NCBI RefSeq assembly: GCF_021206925.1 | Contig: NZ_JAJPRF010000002.1 | Span: 62,001 to 126,000 of the forward strand | Direction: 5' to 3' | Source: Rhodoflexus caldus | GTDB taxonomy: Bacteria; Bacteroidota; Bacteroidia; Cytophagales; Thermoflexibacteraceae | Length of the DNA stretch: 64,000 nucleotides | In this document: one piece after another, positions 36,788-44,897 of the stretch | Numbering within the stretch: position 1 is the first letter of the stretch | Layout of the letters: the number at the start of each line of letters is the position of its first letter | Notes under the pieces: model-generated | The model's database searches: none | What the model saw: the letters and a program-made list of their open reading frames with translations, nothing else | What the model was told of the DNA's origin: nothing | Position numbers and translations under genes: made by a program

Positions 36788-38188
36788 TTAACAAAGTTGA
36801 TACTCAGGCAAAGATGCCAGCGAAAGGCTTATAAACTGAACAGCTGCTTCACGATTGGCAGTTGGTGTGTTTCTGAGTATTAGTTGTTTATTGGCATCCG
36901 ACAATTTATTTTGCAAAAGGTAGGCTGCCAATTGTTCCAATATTTCCTTTTCTGAACTGCCGGATGCAATTTTTGAAAGCGCGTCCCAGTTTGCCGTTGC
37001 TTTCAGTTTGCGGAAGTTGCGCTGCGCCAAAAACTCCGTATTTACGTCGCCATCATCTTTTGCTTCTACGGGTAGTTCTATCTCGCGCATGATAGAAAAA
37101 GGCAGGAGCGTACGCACCATAAGTGTTGAACTGTCAATCCAGTTTTTACCTTCTGCCCAGCCGGCCACATTGGGTGGATAAAACACCACTTGTCCCAGTA
37201 ATTTTTGGATAAATAGCAACGCATTTTCAGGCTCAAATTGTAGCCCGAACTGACGACGAAATTGCGTAATATACTCCACAGGCGCTTTAATACGGCTGCC
37301 GATATTTTTTGGTGAATAAAACCAATCGGAAGTAAAAATTTTATTCATTAGTTTACCGATATCGTATTCGCTTTCGTAAAAAATGTTTGCAAGTTCATTG
37401 ATGATACCTTTATCAGGAGTATTATTTACAAAATGCCGATATATTTTGCGGGTAACAAAGACAGCAGTTTCCCGTTTGTCCAAAATCATGCGGATAATAT
37501 CTTCACCGCCCCAGTTACCGCGTTTTCCCATAAAAGTTTTCAGGTCGGTATCATGAAAAAATCGGCGAAAAACAAACTCTCCTTGTTGGTTGAAGCCCCA
37601 GCCCGTAAAAGCTCTTGCTGCTTCTTTAATATCGGTTTCGGTATAATTGCCGCGACCAAGTGTAAATAATTCCATCACCTCGCGGGCAAAGTTCTCATTG
37701 GGGCTGTTTTTTCGGTTTTGCTGATTGTTCAAAAATTGCAGCATTGCGGGGTCTTTGGAAATGCTCATTAGCAAATCGCCAAATTTGCCTAATGCCTTTT
37801 CGCGTATCAGATTGTTTTGCAGTTGCGCAAAAAAGGCATTGAGCGTGCGCGTGGCAAAATGTCCGTGCCAAAACAGAGTCATTTTTTCGCGCAGACCTGC
37901 CTTGCTTTCCGCCATTTGCCTCATCCACAACAGGTTGAGCTCGCGCCCGCGATTCAGTGCATCCATTGCCATTTCTTTGCGTTCTTCTTTGTCGCTAAAA
38001 AGCAGTTTTACAACTCTTAACTCATTGTCATTCAGCAGGTTTAACGACTGATAGGACTTGCTGTCCGAAAAAATGGCTTCTACGTGCTTATGGATGGGCA
38101 GTTGCAGGGCAGTTGGCAGTTGCTCGGGCAGCAGCCCAAATCCGGCGCGCAGATAAAGATGTTGAAGATGTTGTTGGTTGCTTGGCAT
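36788..38188 (-). CDS. DUF1800 family protein
   Basis: 466 residues with no clear signal peptide. DUF1800 pattern: HLYLRAGFGLLPEQL near the start, then LFWHGHFAT, NFAREVMELFTLG, ARAFTGWGF, KIYRHFVN and the VAGWAEGKNWIDSSTL segment. The function of the family is unknown. It is upstream of the DUF1501 gene, with which it is normally paired. Confidence 0.93.
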   Translation of the reverse strand: MPSNQQHLQHLYLRAGFGLLPEQLPTALQLPIHKHVEAIFSDSKSYQSLNLLNDNELRVVKLLFSDKEERKEMAMDALNRGRELNLLWMRQMAESKAGLREKMTLFWHGHFATRTLNAFFAQLQNNLIREKALGKFGDLLMSISKDPAMLQFLNNQQNRKNSPNENFAREVMELFTLGRGNYTETDIKEAARAFTGWGFNQQGEFVFRRFFHDTDLKTFMGKRGNWGGEDIIRMILDKRETAVFVTRKIYRHFVNNTPDKGIINELANIFYESEYDIGKLMNKIFTSDWFYSPKNIGSRIKAPVEYITQFRRQFGLQFEPENALLFIQKLLGQVVFYPPNVAGWAEGKNWIDSSTLMVRTLLPFSIMREIELPVEAKDDGDVNTEFLAQRNFRKLKATANWDALSKIASGSSEKEILEQLAAYLLQNKLSDANKQLILRNTPTANREAAVQFISLSLASLPEYQLC

Positions 38189-38246
38189 GGCAAATCGGGT
38201 TTGTTTGCTTGTTTTGACAGATTCAAAAGCCGTTGGTTTAACGATT

Positions 38247-38282
38247 AAAAAAATCCCGACAGGTTTTAAAAACCCGTCGGGA
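38247..38282 (-). terminator. Rho-independent terminator of the GH16 operon
   Basis: On the minus strand the stem TCCCGACGGG/CCTGTCGGGA (one mismatch) with a 9-nt loop is followed by seven T. It lies 120 nt downstream of the GH16 gene stop. Confidence 0.8.
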
Positions 38283-38402
38283 CTTTTGGTTGCCGGGTAC
38301 TAAATGCTGTGATTATGCAATCAGAATCGCCAACACAAACATGCGGATTGTTGCTAATAATTTTTAATCTAAAGCCCCAATCCAAATTCTGAAATGGCTA
38401 AT

Positions 38403-39224
38403 TTATTTTACTTGCTTGTCATTGGCATAAACTCTCACCCAGTCCACTTCCATGCGTTGCGGCCAGATGGTCTCATCCACACCTTTAAGGCCACCCCAAT
38501 TGCCACCTACCGCAATGTTCAATATCAGATAAAACGGCTTATTAAAAGGCCATTCCTTCTCGGTTTTATGTTCATTGGGGAAAGTAAAATATTTTTCTCC
38601 ATCAACAAACCAGTCAATTTTTTCGGGAGTCCAGTCAATAGAATAGATATGAAACTTCTCTGAGCAATCAGGAACTTGCAGCGTATCGCCGCGTTGCGTG
38701 CCGATAGAGTGGTAATAGGCCTTGGTATGAACTGTTCCGTGAATAAAGCCCTGATTGTGGCCAACGTGTTCCATAATGTCAATTTCGCCGTCATCAGGCC
38801 ATTGAAGCGGGTCTTTGGAGGAAAGCATCCAGATGGCAGGCCATGTGCCTCTGCCTTTGGGTAACTTGGCACGCACTTCTATACGGCCATAAGTAAAGTC
38901 ACCTTTACCCTTGCTGATAAGTTTTGCGGAAGTGTAAGGATTATTTTCCATGCTGTCTTTGTGGGCTTCAATAATCAGGATGCCATTTTCAATGCGTGCG
39001 TTTTTAGGATTAGCCTTCGTGTAATATTGCAGCTCCTGATTACCCCAGCCGTGTCCGCCTACATCATAGCTCCACTTGGTAGTATCGGGCATACCGTTAC
39101 CGTCAAATTCATCTTGCCAAATGAGTTTTGCTTCATTGTCGGCTATTTCCTTGTTCTTTTGAGACTGGCAAGCACCTAATAACAAGGCAACCATCGTTGT
39201 ACACAGTAAAATCGTTATTTTCAT
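38403..39224 (-). CDS. GH16 family endo-beta-glucanase (laminarinase-like) lipoprotein
   Basis: 273 residues, lipobox LLGACQSQ. GH16 hallmarks: WQDEFDGNGMPDTTKW, GRIEVRAKLPKGRGTWPAIWML, and the catalytic EIDIMEH where the two Glu act as nucleophile and acid/base. FHIYSIDWTPEKIDWFVDG and ILNIAVGGNWGG follow. The pattern fits the beta-1,3-glucanase subgroup. It would act at the cell surface or in the periplasm on laminarin-like glucans. The DUF3667 gene precedes it by 4 nt and a terminator follows. Confidence 0.93.
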   Translation of the reverse strand: MKITILLCTTMVALLLGACQSQKNKEIADNEAKLIWQDEFDGNGMPDTTKWSYDVGGHGWGNQELQYYTKANPKNARIENGILIIEAHKDSMENNPYTSAKLISKGKGDFTYGRIEVRAKLPKGRGTWPAIWMLSSKDPLQWPDDGEIDIMEHVGHNQGFIHGTVHTKAYYHSIGTQRGDTLQVPDCSEKFHIYSIDWTPEKIDWFVDGEKYFTFPNEHKTEKEWPFNKPFYLILNIAVGGNWGGLKGVDETIWPQRMEVDWVRVYANDKQVK

Positions 39225-39228
39225 GGTT

Positions 39229-40284
39229 TTAGAAAGTGAAAAATGAGATTAACAGTTCTAATGTAAGAAAAATAAAAAACAGTGTGGCATACCAAAAAGT
39301 AAAAGCAGACAATTTCAGCATCGTCATCATGCGTCCTTGTCCATACATGCGCCTGAAGGCTTTATAATTGTACAGCAACAGAATCACGTGTGGGATGGAA
39401 ACGCACCAGCCCATCCATTCATCGTGGATGGCAACGTCAGCCAGCACACGCAACCCCATAAAAACCATACTGATTGAGAAAACAAAATAGACAAACGATT
39501 GTAAATAAAGCGTATTGACAAAGTGTTCAATATAATAAAAAGGTGAAAAAGGATAGATAACCCGCAGCGTTACAGCAAGCAGTGGTAACATAACAATCAT
39601 CATCAGCGGAATATTGCCAAGAATTTCATTAATAAACATTGGCAAATCGCGCTGTCCGATTTTTAACAATTGCTTTGCAACTATTTTATCTAAATCTTTA
39701 ATAAAATTCGCTTCTCTGATATGTAAACCATGATTTTTCAGACTGTCTAACAGCGCACTTTCTGTCATTGTCGGGTCTTGGATGGTGCGAAAAAACCAGT
39801 TGTTGCCTACGCTGCGCAAAGAGGAGTCGGAATTTTCGTTAGTAGCATTTGCCTGCGAAATGGCGCTGAAGTTAATATCCCCGCGTACAGTGATAAGGTT
39901 TTTTTGTTGCCTGATACTGTCCATAACTACCTCATCTTTCCCCAAAGCTCTGATGGTCAGGTTTTTAATTCCTGCGACATAGCCAAATACAAAAAAGTAT
40001 AAAAGACTCATCAGAATATAAAGCCGCACCGGGTGGATATAGTGAATGCGCTTACCTTCATTAAACGCCTGACTCAAATAGCCCGGGCGAAAAATAAAAG
40101 GTACGATACTTCTGCCAAAACGGGAATCAAGCGTAATATAGTTGTCAAATAAATCGCGCAGCAGTTGCAAAAAAGATACGCGGACAACAGTATTTTCCTG
40201 ACCACATTGGGGACAGTAATTGTAATGTGCAGGATATTTCAGTTGGCAGTTTAGGCATTGTCCGCCTCTAATTCGATGTCGCAT
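39229..40284 (-). CDS. DUF3667 zinc-ribbon membrane protein
   Basis: 351 residues. A rubredoxin-like zinc ribbon at the N-terminus (CLNCQLKY to YCPQCGQEN) is followed by the conserved DUF3667 segment DNYITLDSRFGRSIVPFIFRPGYLS and GKRIHYIHPVRLYILMSLLY. About four TM helices follow, one early and three to four in the C-terminal 140 residues, with a central soluble loop. Function unknown. It is co-transcribed with the GH16 gene. Confidence 0.87.
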   Translation of the reverse strand: MRHRIRGGQCLNCQLKYPAHYNYCPQCGQENTVVRVSFLQLLRDLFDNYITLDSRFGRSIVPFIFRPGYLSQAFNEGKRIHYIHPVRLYILMSLLYFFVFGYVAGIKNLTIRALGKDEVVMDSIRQQKNLITVRGDINFSAISQANATNENSDSSLRSVGNNWFFRTIQDPTMTESALLDSLKNHGLHIREANFIKDLDKIVAKQLLKIGQRDLPMFINEILGNIPLMMIVMLPLLAVTLRVIYPFSPFYYIEHFVNTLYLQSFVYFVFSISMVFMGLRVLADVAIHDEWMGWCVSIPHVILLLYNYKAFRRMYGQGRMMTMLKLSAFTFWYATLFFIFLTLELLISFFTF

Positions 40285-40359
40285 GGGAAAAACAACCGTT
40301 TATTGGAATACAAATAAAACTGATGTTGTCCAAAATGCGACAAAGCAAGGTGTTTCTTG

Positions 40360-40367
40360 TAATTTTG
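40360..40367 (+). promoter_or_regulatory. Putative -7 box for truA
   Basis: TAATTTTG, a perfect TAnnTTTG, 14 nt upstream of the truA ATG. The predicted transcript would have a leader of only a few nucleotides. No convincing -33 element. Confidence 0.5.
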
Positions 40368-40380
40368 CACCATTACAAGC

Positions 40381-41139
40381 ATGATGCAGCGTTACTTTCT
40401 GGAAATAGCCTACAAAGGCACTCGCTATCACGGTTGGCAAGCACAAGAGAATACTACGCTGACCGTTCAGGGAGAACTCAATCGGGCTTTGGGATTTATT
40501 CTCAGGCAGCCCGTGGTAGAAACCATCGGCAGTGGCAGAACGGATACGGGCGTACATTGCAAAAGCCAATACGTGCATTTTGATACGGCAAACCCGATTG
40601 AGAATATCTCAAAATTTATCTTTTCCCTTAATCGCTGTTTGCCTCCTGATATATTGGTTAAGAATTGTTTACCGGTTCATCCTGAGGCCAATGCGCGTTT
40701 CAGTGCTTTGAGCAGGGCTTACGAATATCATATTACCCGCGAAAAAGACCCTTTCAGCAAGGATTTGTCTTATCAGTTCACGTATGCCTTAAATCTGGAT
40801 GCCATGAATGAGGCTGCAGCTTTGCTGTTGCAATACGATGATTTTCAGTCATTTAGCAAAGTAAAGACGGATGTAAAGACCTTCCGATGCAAGGTTATGT
40901 ATGCTTTTTGGCAGGCTACCGATACGGGTTGCATCTTCCATATCAAGGCAGACCGTTTTTTGCGTGGAATGGTACGAGCCATTGTTGGCTCGCTGCTCGA
41001 CATCGGGCTTGGGAAGCGAACCATAACCGATTTTCGGCAAATGATAGAAGTCAAAGACCGAACGCAGGCAGGGCGCGCCGTGCCTCCACAGGGGCTTTTT
41101 CTTTGTCAAGTGGAATATCCGGCAGATATCTGGCTTTAG
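40381..41139 (+). CDS. truA: tRNA pseudouridine synthase A
   Basis: 252 residues. The catalytic aspartate is in GSGRTDTGVH, with the flanking family motifs YHGWQAQENTTLTVQGEL, FSALSRAYEYHI, RDPF-like KDPF and FHIKADRFLRGMVRAIVG. It isomerises U38-40 in the anticodon arm of many tRNAs. The start may be either of two adjacent ATGs (40381 or 40384). Confidence 0.96.
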   Translation: MMQRYFLEIAYKGTRYHGWQAQENTTLTVQGELNRALGFILRQPVVETIGSGRTDTGVHCKSQYVHFDTANPIENISKFIFSLNRCLPPDILVKNCLPVHPEANARFSALSRAYEYHITREKDPFSKDLSYQFTYALNLDAMNEAAALLLQYDDFQSFSKVKTDVKTFRCKVMYAFWQATDTGCIFHIKADRFLRGMVRAIVGSLLDIGLGKRTITDFRQMIEVKDRTQAGRAVPPQGLFLCQVEYPADIWL

Positions 41140-41305
41140 GTATGAATTTGTAATTAATTCAATATAAACTTTTACTTTTTTTAGTTTAAAATTTTGCTAA
41201 ATACTTAGTTCTGCTTAAAATTGGTAAGGGTTTTGCGGCTTAAAAGATGTTAAATTGAACCAGCATTACCACGGCAATGAATTGTACTACACTGACAAAT
41301 GAGCG

Positions 41306-42421
41306 ATGAAAATTTGTATTGTTATTAATTCGTCTTGGAATATTTATAATTTCCGCGCCGGACTGATTCAATCGCTGAAAAAAGGAGGACATGAGATTGT
41401 AACTATTGCCCCCGATGATGGGTACGTAACGCATCTTGAAAAATTGGGCTGCCGACACCACATCATCGAGATTGACAATAAAGGCTCCAATCCGATTAAC
41501 GATTTTTGGTTATTTACCCAATTGGTGCAAATATATGCGGCAGAAAGGCCGGATGTAATTTTACACTACACCATCAAACCTAATATTTACGGGACTTTTG
41601 CCGCCACAATGCTTGGTATCCCGACCATCAATAATGTAACAGGATTGGGTACTGTTTTTTTGCATCGCAATCTTACTTCCCGCATTGCTCATAAGCTCTA
41701 CCGTTGGGCATTCCGATTTCCGCAGACTGTATTTTTTCAGAATCAGGAGGACAGGGATTTGTTTGTAAACATGAAACTTGTACGTCCTGAAATTACAGAT
41801 GTATTACCGGGTTCAGGCATTGACGTAGATAAGTTTATACCTGCTCAAACTAAGAAAAATACAATTTTTACCTTCTTGCTGATAGCGCGTGTGTTGTATG
41901 ACAAAGGAATTTTGGAATATGTAGAAGCTATTCGCCTACTGCGCAGTAAAGGGATTCAGGCAAAATTCTGGTTGTTGGGCAAGATAGATACAGAAGCCGG
42001 TTTAGGTATCCCTCCGGAAGAAGTTGCGGCATGGGAGGCCGAGGGATTGATAGAATACTTAGGTACTACGGATGATGTTATCTCCGTTATTCGCCGCTCA
42101 GATTGCGTACTTTTGCCTTCCTATCGGGAAGGTACGCCCCGCACGCTGTTAGAGGCGGCCAGTTTGGGTAAACCCATTATTGCAACCGATGTTCCCGGCT
42201 GTCGCGATACGGTTCAGCACGGTTTCAACGGTTTCTTATGTAAAGTAAAAGACCCGGCAGACCTCGCCGCACAGATGGAAAAAATGATGCAGGCAGATGA
42301 AGCGACATTGGTGCGCATGGGTAGCAACAGCCGCAAACTTGCCGTAGAGCGTTTTGACCAAAATATTGTGATTTACAAATATCAACAGGCGCTTGCTTCC
42401 GTGATAGCCGAAACAACGTAG
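41306..42421 (+). CDS. Glycosyltransferase family 4 (GT-B fold)
   Basis: 371 residues. The N-terminal Rossmann half (KICIVINSSWNIYNFRAGLIQSL, DVILHYTIKPNIYGTFAA, NNVTGLGTVFL) and C-terminal GT1/GT4 half (LLIARVLYDKGILEYVEAI, VLLPSYREGTPRTLLEAASLGKPIIATDVPGCRDTV, with the E-x7-E-like EGTPRTLLE motif) are complete. This resembles glycosyltransferases that add galactose or N-acetylgalactosamine-type sugars to undecaprenyl-linked intermediates in O-antigen or capsule assembly. The donor is unknown. It stands alone, with a terminator downstream. Confidence 0.92.
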   Translation: MKICIVINSSWNIYNFRAGLIQSLKKGGHEIVTIAPDDGYVTHLEKLGCRHHIIEIDNKGSNPINDFWLFTQLVQIYAAERPDVILHYTIKPNIYGTFAATMLGIPTINNVTGLGTVFLHRNLTSRIAHKLYRWAFRFPQTVFFQNQEDRDLFVNMKLVRPEITDVLPGSGIDVDKFIPAQTKKNTIFTFLLIARVLYDKGILEYVEAIRLLRSKGIQAKFWLLGKIDTEAGLGIPPEEVAAWEAEGLIEYLGTTDDVISVIRRSDCVLLPSYREGTPRTLLEAASLGKPIIATDVPGCRDTVQHGFNGFLCKVKDPADLAAQMEKMMQADEATLVRMGSNSRKLAVERFDQNIVIYKYQQALASVIAETT

Positions 42422-42473
42422 ATACGGAAAAAATATCAGAATTTTATAAATATTTGAAAATCAAAAAGTTAAA

Positions 42474-42506
42474 CCCCAACCGTCTTTTAAAACTGTTGGG
42501 GCTTTT
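42474..42506. terminator. Bidirectional-looking terminator between convergent genes
   Basis: Stem CCCCAAC/GTTGGGG around a 14-nt loop, with four T on the plus side and a T-rich stretch on the minus side. It lies between the glycosyltransferase and aminotransferase genes and could serve both. Confidence 0.7.
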
Positions 42507-42512
42507 ATATGC

Positions 42513-43598
42513 CTACCATCGTGCCATTAAGTCGCTCAGGTGCTGAAACACCTCTTTGGAGTGGGTCGGAAAGTTAGCGATTCGTATTTGGCTGTCTTTC
42601 AGGTTGCCATAGCCGCTGCCTACTACAATGTGATGTTCTTTGCAAAAGGATATGAAATCGGCAGCAGGGCGATTCAGCACGTTGGCTACGATAACTGTTG
42701 CAGAGCGGTGTGCCGGATTTTCTACAAATAATGAAAATTTATCAGGATGCTTTTGCAGATTGTGATATGCAATGGCAGCTTTGCCGTCTGTTTCCTGACG
42801 CAGGGCTTTTATGCCGCGGCGGTTCATGTCTTCCGCCACTTTGCCCAACAGATAAATCCCCAGCATATTAGGGGTTTCGGGGGTTTCGTTTTTGCGGATA
42901 GCACTTGCCAATGAGGGCAGGGTATGATAAGTGCCAATACTCTTACCCTTGCTTAGTAACTGCTCAGCTTTGGCAAGGCATCTTTCATTGAATATCCATA
43001 CGCCCAAACCGGCAGGCAGACCAAAACACTTTTGAACGGAGAAAAACAAGCTATCTATCTGCGTAAAATTAATAGCCGGATAGGGTGCAGATGAAACGGC
43101 ATCTACTATCAGCAGCGCATCGGGGAATTTCTTCCGCAAGGCATAAATATCTGCTAAAGGCATGGCAACGCCTGTACTGGTTTCATTGTGGGTAATGCAA
43201 AGCAATTCAGGCGATTGAAAATCAGGCATTTGTTCTAAGTCAAAGCCTTGCCCGAGTGGGACTTCCCATTTTTCTGCTTTGCGTTGCAGTTGTTTGCTGA
43301 AATCGTAGAACTTTTTTGAGAAACTGCCATTGACCAAATGCAGCGTTGTTTCTTCGCTCATATTTTGGATGGCGCGTTCCCACACTTCGGTTGCAGAGGC
43401 CGTAAAAGCAATGTGATAGCCTTCGGGTAGCTGAAACAACTCGCGCAGTTGTGCCAGCGTATGGGCTACTACCTGCTGAAAGGTTTTGCTGCGGTGCGAA
43501 ATGGCACAAATATTTTCTTTCAGAGCGGTTTTGATGTGCCCCGGAACGGTGTGAAACAATTCGGAAGGCCCCGGGGTGAGGAAGTAAGTGTGTGCCAT
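42513..43598 (-). CDS. Class V aminotransferase, phosphoserine-aminotransferase-like
   Basis: 361 residues. PLP fold type I: the N-terminal TPGPSELFH, the Asp ligand in IVDAVSS, and the Schiff-base lysine in LFFSVQKCFGLPAGLGVW. The pattern resembles SerC/AGXT-type enzymes, which make phosphoserine, serine or glycine by transamination. Which substrate is used is not clear: the motif around the lysine is closer to the serine-pyruvate/SerC group. maf is 25 nt upstream on the same strand. Confidence 0.85.
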   Translation of the reverse strand: MAHTYFLTPGPSELFHTVPGHIKTALKENICAISHRSKTFQQVVAHTLAQLRELFQLPEGYHIAFTASATEVWERAIQNMSEETTLHLVNGSFSKKFYDFSKQLQRKAEKWEVPLGQGFDLEQMPDFQSPELLCITHNETSTGVAMPLADIYALRKKFPDALLIVDAVSSAPYPAINFTQIDSLFFSVQKCFGLPAGLGVWIFNERCLAKAEQLLSKGKSIGTYHTLPSLASAIRKNETPETPNMLGIYLLGKVAEDMNRRGIKALRQETDGKAAIAYHNLQKHPDKFSLFVENPAHRSATVIVANVLNRPAADFISFCKEHHIVVGSGYGNLKDSQIRIANFPTHSKEVFQHLSDLMARW

Positions 43599-43623
43599 AG
43601 TTTGATATTGTTTTAAACGGAGA

Positions 43624-44202
43624 TTATGCAGGCAACTGATGAATCATTTCATAAACCAAATGAGTGGGCAAGCCCATCACGGTAAAGAATGAACCCTCAA
43701 TTTTGTAGATGCCAATCATACCAATCCACTCTTGAATACCGTATGCGCCCGCTTTGTCAAATGGTCGGTAATGCTGAATGTAGTGCGCTATTTCCTCTGC
43801 TGTAAGTTCCCGAAAATGGACTTTTGCTACATCGCTGCGGGTGATTATCTGCTGAGGGGTCATCAAACTCACACCGGTAATTACTTGGTGCACTTGGCCG
43901 GAAAGCATCCGCAACATGGTGGTAGCTTCTGCTTCGTCTGTGGGCTTATTTAGAATATTGCCTTTGCATACCACGACCGTATCGGCAGTTATAACTACCT
44001 GATTTTCTGTGAGTTCACCTTCAAAAGCACGTGCTTTTTTTTCGGCTAAATAGGCTGCCGCATTTTCTGCACTGATATGGGCGGGGATAGTTTCATCGGT
44101 ATTTTTTACCTGTACTGAAAAGGTAAAGCCCATTTCGTTCAGCAATTGCCGACGGCGTGGAGATTGCGAAGCCAATATAAGTTGTAAATCAGTGCGTACC
44201 AA
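43624..44202 (-). CDS. maf: Maf family nucleoside triphosphate pyrophosphatase
   Basis: 192 residues. Maf motifs: LILASQSPRRRQLL, the VITADTVVVCKG acidic pair, KPTDEAEATTMLRMLSG and DKAGAYGIQEW. It hydrolyses dTTP/UTP or related modified nucleotides to monophosphate. The only in-frame start is a TTG, two nucleotides after the stop of the bifunctional nuclease gene, so translation is probably coupled. Confidence 0.93.
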   Translation of the reverse strand: MVRTDLQLILASQSPRRRQLLNEMGFTFSVQVKNTDETIPAHISAENAAAYLAEKKARAFEGELTENQVVITADTVVVCKGNILNKPTDEAEATTMLRMLSGQVHQVITGVSLMTPQQIITRSDVAKVHFRELTAEEIAHYIQHYRPFDKAGAYGIQEWIGMIGIYKIEGSFFTVMGLPTHLVYEMIHQLPA

Positions 44203-44204
44203 TT

Positions 44205-44822
44205 TTATTTACGCTTGTTGAGTTCGTCCCTGATTTTGGCAGCTTTTTCGTAATCTTCTGCCTCAATTGCCCGCTGAAGTTCACTTTCCAATTGTTCTAC
44301 GGTCATGCCGGCAAGTCCTTCGGGCGTAGTCAGGCGCTTTTCGCTGCTGCGTTCCGGAGCGCTTGCGGTGGTCATTTCCATATCCTCCTCATCTTCTTCC
44401 TCCATGTCGGAAATAGTGATGCCTGCTTCCGAGAGCACGTCTTCATAGGTGTAGATGGGCACATCAAAGCGCAGCCCGATGGCTATTGCATCGGAAGGAC
44501 GGGCATCTATCTCTATGCGCTCATACGAGTCGTTGGCAGAGCAAACAATTTTGGCATAAAATACTCCTTCGCGCAGTTCAGAGATGATTATTTCGTGTAT
44601 ATCATAGTGGAAGGCTTTGGCAAAAGCCTTAAAAAGGTCGTGTGTCATGGGGCGCGCAGAGGTGATTTTTTCTATCTCAATAGCAATTGCCTGCGCTTCA
44701 AACATGCCGATAATAATGGGCAAACGTCGTTTTTTGCCAACCTCCCCAAGTACTAACGCAAACGAACCCGATTGCGACTGACTTGATGAAAGACCAAGTA
44801 TTTCGAGTTTTATTTTTTCCAC
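44205..44822 (-). CDS. Bifunctional nuclease family protein with UVR motif
   Basis: 205 residues from a GTG giving MEKIKLEILGLSSSQSQ, which matches the family N-terminus; the longer frame begins at a TTG and was not used. The BFN domain has LPIIIGMFEAQAIAIEIEK, RPMTHDLFKAFAKAFHY and IDARPSDAIAIGLRFDVPIY. A C-terminal UVR-type helix pair (LESELQRAIEAEDYEKAAKIRDEL) could bind a UvrB/ClpATPase-like partner. Dual RNase/DNase activity is known for plant members; the bacterial role is inferred. It precedes maf in an operon. Confidence 0.9.
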   Translation of the reverse strand: MEKIKLEILGLSSSQSQSGSFALVLGEVGKKRRLPIIIGMFEAQAIAIEIEKITSARPMTHDLFKAFAKAFHYDIHEIIISELREGVFYAKIVCSANDSYERIEIDARPSDAIAIGLRFDVPIYTYEDVLSEAGITISDMEEEDEEDMEMTTASAPERSSEKRLTTPEGLAGMTVEQLESELQRAIEAEDYEKAAKIRDELNKRK

Positions 44823-44897
44823 TTTGCCTTCCTTAGTAAAAATAGTGTGCGAATTTAACAAAAGTTCACCTAATCGGTGTAGTAAGTACCGCAAAAA